Assembly (NCBI GenBank): GCA_030686995.1
Contig: CM060709.1
Coordinates: 20,241,360-20,305,359 of the forward strand
Origin: Artemisia argyi
Taxonomy: Eukaryota; Streptophyta; Magnoliopsida; Asterales; Asteraceae
Reading direction: 5' to 3'
DNA: 64,000 nt
Below, piece after piece: positions 34,301-44,682 of this stretch. The translations under genes and the position numbers were made by a program. The stretch's first letter is position 1. Each line of letters opens with the position of its first letter. The notes under the pieces were generated by a model. It had not been told where the DNA came from. It worked only from the letters and a program-made list of their open reading frames with translations, and searched no databases.

Positions 34301-34970
34301 ACAAGACCTTTGCTAAGAAGAAGAGAAAAGTAGTTGAAAGCAGTAGTGAATTTGAAGAAGTAGAGGAGAAAGCAGATGATAAAGAGAAGGAGATGACTCT
34401 TGCTACTTGTTCTGAACCAGAATAACCAGGGGTAATCAAGGTAAATCCTTTAGCTGCTAAGCATCCAATTGTCTCATATACATTTATGATAAGAGGTGGA
34501 AGTCAAGGTTATTGGGAAATCATGAGATCAAATCATGAAGTTCAAGGGTTTAATGGGCTTAATGGATAGAGATGATGTGATTGCTATGTGGAGACTATAC
34601 AAGGAGAAATATGATGAGAAGCAAATGAATGAAGTTGTTGATATATTATTTGGTTATGAGAAAGTAGTCTATCGTAGCTTAAGGATTATGTTTGAACCTC
34701 GGCACACTGATAGAGAATGGGTTGGGATTCAGCAAGGTGTATAAATGGTTCTTATATCAATCTTCTGGGGTTCATGAACTAAGAGCTGGTGGAGTCACTT
34801 TGTATTTGTTGGCTGAGAAGGATTATCTTGGGTTGAACAAGAATAAAGATATACTTAAACTGATGCTCAAACCTGGAGTTCTCAAGTGTCAAAGACATTA
34901 CTTGTCTGATCATCAAGCCTACAAATTAACACAGAAGTATGACAAGATCTTAGACCCAAGTTTTGAATAG
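31318..34970 (+). pseudogene. Accessory (env-position) protein gene of a SIRE-like copia, frame-shifted
   Basis: The N-terminal domain (31318–32265) has TSIRYALTVNPTIFTSYIKQFW, a C-H-W-K-F motif (SHWKFLVHTLLHCLSP) and YPRFVQLF. Its relative at 44683 keeps ALTVNPTI, IKQFW, HWRFFIHTLLHCLSP and YPRFVQ. After a frame change near 32215 come a coiled coil (LVDKCTNLELKCDKLE, ~32600–32740) and Asp-Ser-Ala-Ala repeats (33170–33310). A stop lies at 33452, then a charged coiled coil (33660–33900), with further frame changes before 34021, 34535 and 34692. It ends just before a polypurine tract and LTR D, i.e. the position between pol and 3' LTR. I recall such proteins as frequent in Asteraceae genomes; the function is unknown. 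Confidence 0.7.
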
Positions 34971-34995
34971 ACCTAATGATTTAGAAGTAAATATT

Positions 34996-35011
34996 AAGTT
35001 TAGGGGAGGAT
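34996..35011 (+). promoter_or_regulatory. Polypurine tract of LTR D
   Basis: AAGTTTAGGGGAGGAT directly precedes the LTR start TATTGGG (expected TGTTGGG). Confidence 0.7.
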
Positions 35012-35470
35012 TATTGGGTTTTGAGATTCTGCTGATCAGAATTCATCCAAGTGCTATGCTGCTGATGACTAATGGATTCTGCTGCTACACGTATCAATCT
35101 GCTGCTAGACCATTCTGCTGCTCAAAGTGTTAAAGAATCTGCTGCTAAGTATATTGTAATCTACTGCTTAGTAAATATGTATTAGAGTCGGTTAGATATA
35201 TATGAAAAAGATATTATCTTGTGTAGAAAGTTATTATAAGCCGACTAGGACTCCTTAGTCTATAAAAGGAGGTACCTAGGGTTAGAATATGTACGTATCA
35301 TTGTTAATTAGTTTCACTTGAATTTTGTAAACCATATCATTGTTGAGTGCTCGTATATTAATTATATATTGAAGTGTAGAACAGTCAAATTTCAAGCAGC
35401 AGAATGGGTATAACTAGAAACGGTATTCCTTATTAAACATTGCATTCACAACAGGTTAGGTAAGTTCATA
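35012..35470 (+). repeat. Plus-strand LTR D (SIRE-like), right end uncertain
   Basis: Begins after the PPT. It holds at least six copies of TTCTGCTGCT-like motifs and a core promoter CTATAAAAGGAGG at about 35260. The right end was not determined; element B is inserted at 35547. Confidence 0.6.
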
Positions 35471-35542
35471 AAACATTAAGTAATAATATATGAAAATAAT
35501 TTGATAATACATACCAAGTTCATAACAATATTAAACTTGAAG

Positions 35543-35547
35543 GAAAT
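35543..35547. repeat. Target-site duplication of element B (left copy)
   Basis: GAAAT, repeated at 50484–50488 on the other side of element B. Confidence 0.85.
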
Positions 35548-35845
35548 TGTAGGACCAAAAAGATACATGATTCATGTAGTTCGGGAGGTCGAGATTGATC
35601 AAAGTATATGAACTCCATGTTAGTTTCTAGAGAGAGAAAGTAGAGAGAGGGAGAGGTAAAACAAAGATAATATTATTAATGATAAAATGGTTACACACTC
35701 ACACCTATCAAGTGAAGACTTGAGGGGTATTTATAGGGCAAACATAAGACAACTATTACAATATGACATTAGTAGTCCCTGTGTTATAAGCATACTAGTT
35801 GTCTACTCCAATTCACGTAAATATCGCTTAACTTCATTTCTAACA
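35548..35845 (-). repeat. 3' LTR (298 bp) of element B
   Basis: Near-identical to 50186–50483 and of the same length. On the minus strand it begins TGTTAGAAATGAAG and ends CCTACA. It carries a minus-strand TATA (CTATAAATACC), and a purine tract follows at 35846. Confidence 0.95.
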
Positions 35846-36480
35846 ATCTCCCTCCAGCTGGAGATATACGTGAATTGGTTACAATGATTCCTAACAAGTA
35901 AAATAAAACAATCAAAGTAAGCGTAGCAATGCTGAGGAAGACTTCATAGCTCTTAATCTTCATAAATATCCCCAGCAATCTTTCTTTACTTGCAAACGAA
36001 TCATGTACTAATCTAATTGGGTTATTTCTCTATCCCAATTAGTAAGCCCTTTTCATTTACATGCTCCCTCCTAAATTGACAACCCGTTTGATATAACCTT
36101 GATGCTTGTAGAAGAAGTGTCTCTGAATTCTGCCCAAAAAGTCTTCAGTATCTTATCTTGTCATGTACAACGGAAAATGGATTATAGACTGATAATTTGT
36201 AACTTCTTCATAGGTTTGTTTGGGGAGCATCATATCGACATCTTCAACTCACTTAGAATGCTTCCAGATCTTCAATAAAAGACCCGATGTATACATTTCT
36301 CCCTCCAGGATGATGACGATCTTTCGGAATCATCATAAATATGTGTACATAGAAATATCAACTGGAAGCAACATACAAATCAATACCCTATGAGTAGATG
36401 TCGATAACTACTCTCTCTACAATTCTCCTCAGATCAACCTCTTATCATACCTCTTTTCACTTCCACTGGCTAATAGTAAG
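35846..36480 (-). other. Internal region of element B, 3' part
   Basis: Starts with a PPT (minus strand GGAGGGAGAT at 35846–35855). No credible ORF. It ends with GTAAG (36476–36480), the duplicated target of element A. Confidence 0.7.
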
Positions 36481-36807
36481 TGATGGATCTAAACACCTTG
36501 AACTGTGTTAATATGATACTTTGAGTTATATCACTAAGTATGCGGAATCTACTTAGTAATACTTAGAAGTATGATTGTGAATGAAACAGTTGTATAAGAA
36601 TAAGAACAATGTATGTATCAAACGGTTAGCTCCAATATTATTAATAATAATATTGGAGCTAACCGTTTGATACATACATTGTTCTTATTCTTATACAACT
36701 GTTTCATTCACAATCATACTTCTAAGTATTACTAAGTCGATTCCGCATACTTAGTGATATAACTCAAAGTATCATATTAACACAGTTCAAGGTGTTTAGA
36801 TCCATCA
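36481..36807. repeat. 327-bp near-perfect palindrome (inverted plus direct U5)
   Basis: Arms 36481–36643 and 36645–36807 differ at one of 163 positions, with the centre in an AAT-rich stretch. Each arm equals the last 163 bp of the LTR at 47821–48302. The right arm ends …ATCCATCA two bases before the PBS. Confidence 0.95.
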
Positions 36808-36809
36808 AG

Positions 36810-36822
36810 TGGTATCAGAGAC
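36810..36822 (+). promoter_or_regulatory. Primer-binding site of element A
   Basis: TGGTATCAGAGAC, a Met-tRNA-type PBS, two bases after the LTR end. Confidence 0.85.
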
Positions 36823-36870
36823 AGGTTGATACTTTGATTTAGAAGACCCCTAGTTCACTCAGAAGATTCA

Positions 36871-39585
36871 ATGGAGACAGAAACTAGTTAGTCCAACATT
36901 GCTGCAAAGCTTCCAAAGCTTAAGTTGAATGACTTTGAGATGTGGAGGCTTATGATTGAACAATTCTTTATGGTACAAGACTATACACTATGGGAGATCA
37001 TTATGTTTGGAAACTCTTTCAAACCAGGTACTACTTCAGAAACTATTGAGGGCAAGGTAGTAACAAAGACCAACACTGGACCAGTTACTAATGATGAAAG
37101 ACTTCAGATGAAGAATGATCTGAAGGCCAGAGGTTTACTGTTGATGACACTTCCTAGAGATCAAGTTCTTGCTTTTAGACAAACTTTGTTTGAGGAGATC
37201 TGCAAAGTTTTTGGTGGTAATGATTCCACCAAGAAAACTCAGAAGACCTTGTTGAAACAAACTTATGAAAATTTTGGTTCAACAAGTAATGAATCCCTTG
37301 ATAGCATCTTCACAAGACTACAGAAGATAGTTACTCAACTCACTGTTTTTGGAATTGAGGTGGAAAGGGAAGACCTCAATCTAAAGTTCTTAAGAAGCTT
37401 ACCTTCTGAGTTTAGTACAAATGTTGCAGTATGGGAAGACAAGCCAGATTTGGAGACTATGAAGCTGAATGATTTGTACAATAACTTTAAGGTTATTGAA
37501 CAAAGATTGAAGAAAGCTGGAAAACTAAGTACAAGTTCAGGAAGTGTAGCACTCATATCATCATCTGTTGATGATAGTTCAGATGGAGAAAGTGATAGTG
37601 ATGATGATAATGCTAACATTGTTGTTTCCACTGGTAGTGGAAGTGTTTCCACTGCTAGTACAAAAAGACAAATTGCTGGTCTTAGTGATTCTACTTTTTA
37701 TGCTTTTCTGTCAAGTCAGATAGGTGGTTCAATTCTCAATCATGAGGATTTGGATCAAATTGATGAGGATGACATGGAGGAAATGGACATTAAATGGCAG
37801 GTTGCATTACTAAGCCTAAAGGCAAAGAAGTTTTGGAAGAAGACTGGAAGGAAGATTACCATAAATGGCAATGAGACAGTAGGTTTTGACATAAAGAAGG
37901 TGGAGTGCTACAATTGTCATAAGAAGGGGCGCTTTGCCAGGGAATGCAGGAAACCAAGGAAACCTGACAATAGGTCAAGTTGGTATAAGCAGGACAAGAA
38001 GAAAGAACCTACAACTGAAGAACCAAAGGTGTTATTGGCCATTGATGGAGTGAGCTATGATTGGAGCTTTATGACTAAGGATGAAGAAGATGATTCAGAG
38101 TCTGCAATGCTTGCTACTGAGCTTGCAGTTATGGCTTTTTCTGACTTTGAGGTACAAATTAATAATTCTTGTTCTAAAACTTGTAAGGCTTTAAAAGAAT
38201 ATGAGAAACTTAAAGAACAATATGATGCACAATTGCTAGAGTTAAACCAAACTAATTATAACTTAGCAAATCATAAAAGAGGTCTTGGAGTTTTAGAAAA
38301 ACAATTAGAGCATTATAGAGCCAATGAATCTAAGTTCAATGATGATATTGCTGTTTTGAAAAGAGACTTAGATTATAAGATTGAAGTGAATAAGGCTCTT
38401 AGGGAAGAATTAGAGAAGGTTAAGAAGGCAAATGAGAATATACAGATAACTTGTAGTACATTAGAACATCAGTCTAAATGTATTGACAAAATTTGGGAGG
38501 CTCAAGTAGTAAATAAAGCTAAATCAGGAGTTGGATACAAAACTGTTCCACCACCTCTAAGAGGTGTTCCATCACCTCCTGGTATTGACTTAGCACACAC
38601 AGGGTTAGATGAATTTCAGGAACCAACCATGTCTTATGGCCAAAAATTTGCCAAACCTGTTGCTTGTGAAAAAGCTAAGATTGAGGTAGATTCTTTTGAA
38701 AGTGCTAGTGACTCATCTCTTAAAGATGAAAATGTTAATGTTGAGTCTAAAGCTAGTGTTTTTGAGAAGGTTAGTGTGGATGTCAAAAAGGTTATTCCTG
38801 AAGTTGTTAAGATTCAAACTAAGAAGCCTAGAAACCAAGCTAATTACACTAGGCCCACTACTAGATATGCTGAGATGTACAGGGGTAGGTCACCAACTTC
38901 TAGAGGCAACAAAAGAAGTTGGAATCATGTTAAAACTCAACAGTCTGGTAGTGATTTTGTATTTAACAACAAAGCTTGTCATATATGTGGTAGTTTTGAT
39001 CACCTTTCTTATAATTGTGACTATCACATGGGAAGAAGGGAAGTGTTTGGGAAAACCAGGGTGAATGAAAATAATGCCAATAAGAATACTCACCCAAATC
39101 CACTTAGCAAGATGACTCCCAGGTCTATTTTGTTAAACTCTGACATCAAATCTCTTTCCACTGCTAAACCAGCAGTTGCCACTGCCAGAGACATAAACAG
39201 AGTTTACCATAAGTCCCTTGTAAGGAGTGCAAAACCAATTACAACTTTTGTTAAATCTACACAAACAGGGAAAAAGACCTATTTTGAAAAGAAAGTTTAT
39301 TATAACCACAAGTGGGAACCTAAAATTTCAAAACCAGCAGTTGCCACTGCTAAGCCAGCAGTTACCACTGCAAGGCCAAAAGTTTCCACTGGTTGTTCTG
39401 TGAACAACAAATGGGTAAAAATGGGAAATGCTGTTAAGGCCTCAGCACGTTGGGAATGGAAACCAAAAGGAATTAACACCTCAGTCAATCCCAATGGTGT
39501 ATCAATGACCTTTGATAGATTTAACTATATTGATACACAAGGCAGATCCAAGTCATTTGTGGCTTGGGTCCCCAAAAGGAACTAA
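36871..39585 (+). pseudogene. Gag of element A
   Basis: ATG at 36871, but TAG at 36889–36891. The frame is then open from 36892 to 39585 (about 886 residues from the alternative start at 36925). The copia-type gag domain comes first (DFEMWRLMIEQF; LKFLRSLPSEFS). The first zinc knuckle CYNCHKKGRFARECR at ~37905–37950 has Arg where the family has the zinc-binding His. A coiled coil follows (~38180–38450). A second knuckle CHICGSFDHLSYNC (~38977) is complete. The C-terminal part carries STA/ATA repeats (PAVATAKPAVTTARP). It ends with WVPKRN and TAA, after which the protease frame begins in another phase. Length and layout suit a SIRE-type gag. Confidence 0.85.
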
Positions 39586-39589
39586 TTCA

Positions 39590-42500
39590 TTTATTTTATG
39601 TGCAGGAACATTCAAAGCCTAAAGAAGATCAAGGATACTCAGACAGTAGATGTTCCAGGAACATGACTGGCAATAAGTCCTATCTCACAAATTTCAAACC
39701 TTATGATGGATAATTTGTCAGCTTTGGAAGTGGAGTTGGAGGCAAAGTTTCTGGCAAAGGAATAATCAAGGCTGGAAACTTGGATTTTGAGAATGTGTAC
39801 TATGTGAAAGAACTCAAGTACAACCTTTTTAGTGTGTCACAGATGTGTGACAAGAAGCATAGAGTTCTATTCACAGAAAATGAATGCTATATCCTCTCCA
39901 AGGATTTTAAGCTACCTGAAGAAAAAGATATTTTGCTTAAAATCCCTAGAAAAGGTAATCTGTATAGCATAGACATGAAGAACATAGTGGATAAAGATGA
40001 TGTTACTTGATTGCTTGCAAAAGCTACTTTGGATGAATCCATGCTTTGGCATAGAAGACTTGGTCATGTTAATTTTAAGACCATTAACAAGATTGTGAAA
40101 GATGGTCTAGTCAGAGGTTTACCTGAGAAGAGATTTGAAAATGATCAAAAATGTGTTGCCTGTCTCAAAGGTAAGAAACACAGAGCTTCATGCAAGTCCA
40201 AGGCATTTAACTCTATTGATCATCCACTCTACATGCTGCATATGGACCTGTTTGGTCCTACATCTGTGAGCAGCATCAATTTGAAGAAGTATTGTCTTGT
40301 TGTGACTGATGACTTTAGTAGATTCACATGGGTTTTCTTTCTAAGAACCAAGGATGAAACCACAAGCATCCTTAAGACTTTCATTACTGAGATTGAAAAC
40401 TAGGTTGACAAGAAGATCAAGATCATCAGATGTGACAATGGGACAGAGTTCAAGAACAAAGTTATGGATGATTTCTGTAGAGACAAAGGTATTAAGAGAG
40501 AATTAAGTGTTGCAAGAACTCCTCAACAAAATGGAGTTGCTGAAAGAAGGAACAGAACACTAATTAAGGCTGCTAGAACAATGTTGGCAGATTCAAAGCT
40601 ACCAGTGACTTTTTGGGCTGAAGCAGTTAACACTACTTGTTACATTCAAAACAGGGTTTTAGTGGTTAAAACAAAGAACAAGACACCTTATGAGCTATTC
40701 AGAGGAAGACCCCCTACTTTGGAATTTATATTTATGAGGCCATTTGGATGTCATGTTACTATTCTCAATACCATTGATCATCTGGGTAAATTTGAAGAAA
40801 AGTCTGATGAAGGCTTCTTTGTTGGATATTCTATGGTTAACAAGGCTTTTAAAGTCTATAACTTAAGAACAAAGAAGATTGAAGAAAATTTGCATGTTGA
40901 GTTTCTTGAAAATAAAACTAACATAGCAGGTTCAGGACCAGAATGGTTATTTGATCTTGAAACATTATCCAATACAATGAATTATGTACCTCTTACTTCA
41001 AGTATAGGAGAAAAAGAGCTTGAAGAATCAGAAGAATTCATTGATGAAGATGAATCTTGCAAAGATGAAGAGGATGATAAAGATCAAATTGTTATGCCAC
41101 TTTGGGATTTTGTTGATAATGAAGATTCACAACCTTCAAAGAATTCTGGAAAGGAAAGTGATGCAAATGTTGTGAGTTTTGATGCTTTGAATGATGACAT
41201 TCCTGAAAGCAGTGGAAATTCTATTCCCACTGCTGCATCACATGTTTCCACTGATGCTCCAAATGTGGAACATGCTACTCAGGAAACATCTATTGGTGAT
41301 GTAGAGATCACTAACATGCCTACAGCTTATGATATTCCTTCTACATCACAATCCACAATTCACAAAGTGCATCCACTTGAAAATATTATTGGTGAGCTAC
41401 AATCAGGTGTGAAGACAAGAAAGCAGACAAAGTCAAATGATGTTCATGGATTCATCAGTGAAGTTTATGAGTCCAAGAATCACACTAACAAGAATGAGTG
41501 TTTATTCTTCTGTTTTCTATCACAAGTGGAGCCTAGAAATGTTTATAAAGCCTTAACTGAATCTAGCTGGGTAGAGGCAATGCAGGAAGAATTGCTTCAG
41601 TTCAAGCTTCAAAAGGTATGGGTTCTTTGTGATTTACCTGATGGTATGAAGGTGATTGGTACTAAATGGGTTTTCAGAAATAAGAAAGATGAAAGAGGTA
41701 TAGTTATCAGGAACAAAGTTAGATTGGTTGCTCAAGGATATACTCAGGAGGAAGGTATTGATTATGAAGAGGTATTTGCCCCTGTTGCAAGACTTGAGGC
41801 TATTAGACTATTTCTAGCCTATGCATCTTTTATGGGCTTTACTGTTTATCAAATGGATGTCAAGAGTGCATTTCTGTATGGAACTATTGATGAGGAGGTA
41901 TATGTCTCACAACCTTCAGGCTTTGAAGATCCTCAACATCCAAATAAAGTTTATAAAGTTGTTAAGGCTCTTTATGGCTTGCATCAAGCTCCAAGGAAGT
42001 GGTATGAAACCTTAGCTAATTATCTATAGAATAATGGGTTTCATAGAGGAAAGATTGATCAGACTTTGTTCATCAAGAAAGACAAGGGTGATATTCTACT
42101 TGTACAAGTATATGTTGATGATATCATTTTTGGATCCACTAAACAAGAAATGTGCAAAGAGTTTGAAAAGCTGATGAAAGATGAATTTCAAATGAGTTCT
42201 ATGGGAGAACTTACATTCTTTTTAGGGCTGCAAGTACAACAGAGTAAAGAAGGTATCTTTATCAGTCAAGACAAATATGTGGCTGAAATTATAAGGAAAT
42301 TCAAGTTTACTGATGCAAAACCTTCAAATACCCCTGTTGATAAGACTACTCATCTATTGTTGAAAAATGCTAGTGGAGCTGATGTTGAAGTGCACACCTG
42401 CAGGTCTATGATTGGTTCTTTGATGTACCTCACTTCATCAAGACCAGACATTATGTTTGCTGTATGTGCTTGTGCAAGATTTCAAGTGACTCCAAAGACA

Positions 42501-43014
42501 TCACATATGACAGCAGTAGAGAAGATTTTTAGGTATTTGAAGACATATCCTAATCTAGGATTATGGTATCCAAGAGAATCCCCTATGGAATTGATCACTT
42601 ACTCAGATAGTGACTATGCTGGTGCAAGTTTGGATAGAAGGTCAACTACAGGAGGATGTCAATTTCTTGGTTGTAGATTGGTGTCATGGCAGTGCAAGAA
42701 ATAAACAATGGTGGCTACTTCAACCACTGAAGCAGAATATGTAGCTGCTGCTAGCTGTTGTGCTCAGATCTTATGGCTTCAGAATCAATTATTGGATTAT
42801 GGGTACAATTTCATGAACACCATTATATATATAGACAATAGTAGTACCATATGCATTATTAAAAATCCTGTGCAACACACTAAAACTAAACATATTGAAA
42901 TTAGACATCATTTTATCAGAGACTGATGACAACTATGCTGATTTATTAACAAAAGGGCTTGATGTGGGTAGGTTTCAGTACTTGGTAACAGGTATGGGAA
43001 TGCTAAATCCATAA
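39590..43014 (+). pseudogene. Pol of element A: protease, integrase, RT and RNase H with stops
   Basis: One frame with stops at 39711 (TAA), 40008 (TGA), 40401 (TAG), 42027 (TAG) and 42702 (TAA). The protease active site reads DSRCSRN where DSGCSRH is expected. WHRRLGH begins the integrase zinc region at ~40047. Integrase catalytic residues are D in MDLFGP, D in RCDNGTEF and E in [11 protein letters not shown] has YVDDIIFGS (~42113). RNase H has SDSDYAG, TTEAEYVA and IYIDNSS. The end is shortened and frame-shifted after HHFIRD (42924), resuming as NYADLLTKGLDVGRF and ending at 43014. All domains are recognisable, but no full polyprotein can be made. Confidence 0.95.
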
Positions 43015-43305
43015 ATCTTTGATGTCTAATACTCTTTCATTGTTGCAGGATAGTTTTTAGGTACTATTATTGTTTGTATATGCGTGTATGGTTTTTCTAC
43101 TAACTTGTATGCAGAGGAATTAAAGCACAGTGGAAATTATCATACAACAGTGGAAAGATTGGCTCTCTCAGAAAATTAAAGAAAAAGGAAAAAGTACTTT
43201 TATTGATTCAAAAGAAAGTACATTGCAACCATTCTGAGAAGATTGTCACAAGTAAACATCACAAAACATAGATCACCAACCTAAACACCTAAATATTCAG
43301 CACAA
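43015..43305 (+). other. Spacer after pol
   Basis: No ORF. Two ACAGTGGAAA motifs (reverse of TTTCCACTG) occur near 43130–43165. Confidence 0.5.
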
Positions 43306-43758
43306 TTACTCCATGGGCTTCTTTCCTTTACCCTCATACTCATGCTTGCTCTTGGAAGCTTTCTTTCTCTTCTCATCAAAAGAAAGTTGCTTTCTTGGAC
43401 AAGCAAGGCCCAGAACTTGCTTGAGAGGCTTTGGTGCTTGTGCAGGCTTCTTAACAACATGCCACTTCATGTTGACTATGGCTGTTTCCAATGCTGTAGT
43501 GAGAGCTCTTGGAAGTTCCTTGGAAAGAGTGTAGGTTGGATCATCATCATCAGAGGATGAACTTGAATAAAATTCCAGGGATGGAGCAGGAGAAGCTGCA
43601 ATCTTCTTGGATTTCATATCGGAAGATGTAGATGTAGCAGCACTTGGAGGAAAGTAATCACTCCATCCAGTAGAAGGTTCCTCTGAATCTGAGCAATAAC
43701 TTATCTCTTCATCAGAAGAATCATCTGATGATATGTAGACAATTGGATACCAGCTCAT
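43306..43758 (-). CDS. Antisense accessory ORF of element A
   Basis: The reading frame is open from 43806, but a TATA box (TTATAAAAG, minus strand, about 43826–43834) lies so close that transcripts probably start near 43800. The Met at 43758 is therefore the better start, giving 150 residues. The protein begins with an acidic Ser-rich stretch (ISSDDSSDEEISYC), continues with SSSSSDDDD, and ends with KQVLGLACPRKQ and KGKKPME, matching the ORF at 30362–30796. It lies between pol and the divergent sense accessory gene, with ~0.9 kb between their start codons. Function unknown. Unlike pol, the frame is intact. Confidence 0.65.
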   Translation of the reverse strand: MSWYPIVYISSDDSSDEEISYCSDSEEPSTGWSDYFPPSAATSTSSDMKSKKIAASPAPSLEFYSSSSSDDDDPTYTLSKELPRALTTALETAIVNMKWHVVKKPAQAPKPLKQVLGLACPRKQLSFDEKRKKASKSKHEYEGKGKKPME

Positions 43759-43826
43759 TATGTTGATGTAGAGTTTGTGATGTTGAAGATAAATTTTTGA
43801 TGACATCTAATGGGTAGTTAGCCCCT

Positions 43827-43834
43827 TTTATAAG
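43827..43834 (-). promoter_or_regulatory. TATA box of the antisense ORF
   Basis: The minus strand reads TTATAAAAGGGGC, about 70 bp before the preferred ATG at 43758. Confidence 0.5.
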
Positions 43835-44682
43835 CAAAGTCAAGGTCGAATGCTAATTAATGAAGGATATTTACTCTTACCTGTTTTGGTAGGTTGAAGG
43901 AGTAAATTTGGATATTATCAAGTTGACTTTCAAGAGATATTTTTGGTGAATAGTAACTTGGTCACAAAGTTACTTTGGGTTTAATAAATATTGGTTAAGT
44001 TTGGTATTTACCACTGATGGAGTATACAACCAATATTTGCTGCATGATTGGAGTTATAAGGTGTGTATTTTAGACACACAACAAATGGTTTTTGATTCAC
44101 CATGTCTAATCAACATAAGAATCAACTAGTCCAGAGCAAACGGCTACTGGTAAAGACTTATCAAATCCGTTTATGTTACCAAAAACTATATGGTTATCAA
44201 CTCACCATATTCTACATGATGAAGAGTTGGCTAGTCTATAGCAAACGGCTCATGGTAAAGACATATCAAATCTGTTAAATAGCTGATAGTTTGCTAAAAA
44301 CTATGATTAGAGCAGCTAATTATACTTGTTTTTACTTACCACTGCTCTTTGAAATTTTGTGAAATTTTACCACTGCTAGTTCACAGTTATCACTGCAAGA
44401 GTACTTTTTACCACTGATGAACTAGCCGTTACAACTGATGTGTCAGTAATCTTATTTTTAACTAGCCGTTGTAAAATAACCGTGTTTCCATATTAATTGG
44501 GTAAATCTTTTGTGAATTATCCACTTACTAATTTTAATTTATTCTTTTCTTCAAGATAAATTCATTCTAAAGATAATTCACATTCCGTTTTATTCTCTAA
44601 ACCCTATTAGTATATATTCATCTACATACGGCTTAATCTTTCTCATCGATTACTAACACTTTTCTATCTTTCTCACAAAATT
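43835..44682. other. Divergent intergenic region with 106-bp tandem duplication
   Basis: No ORF. GCAAACGGCTACTGGTAAAG (44137) recurs degenerately at 44243 (GCAAACGGCTCATGGTAAAG). About six ACCACTGCT/ACCACTGATG motifs lie at 44005–44430. It probably holds both promoters of the flanking divergent ORFs. Confidence 0.55.
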
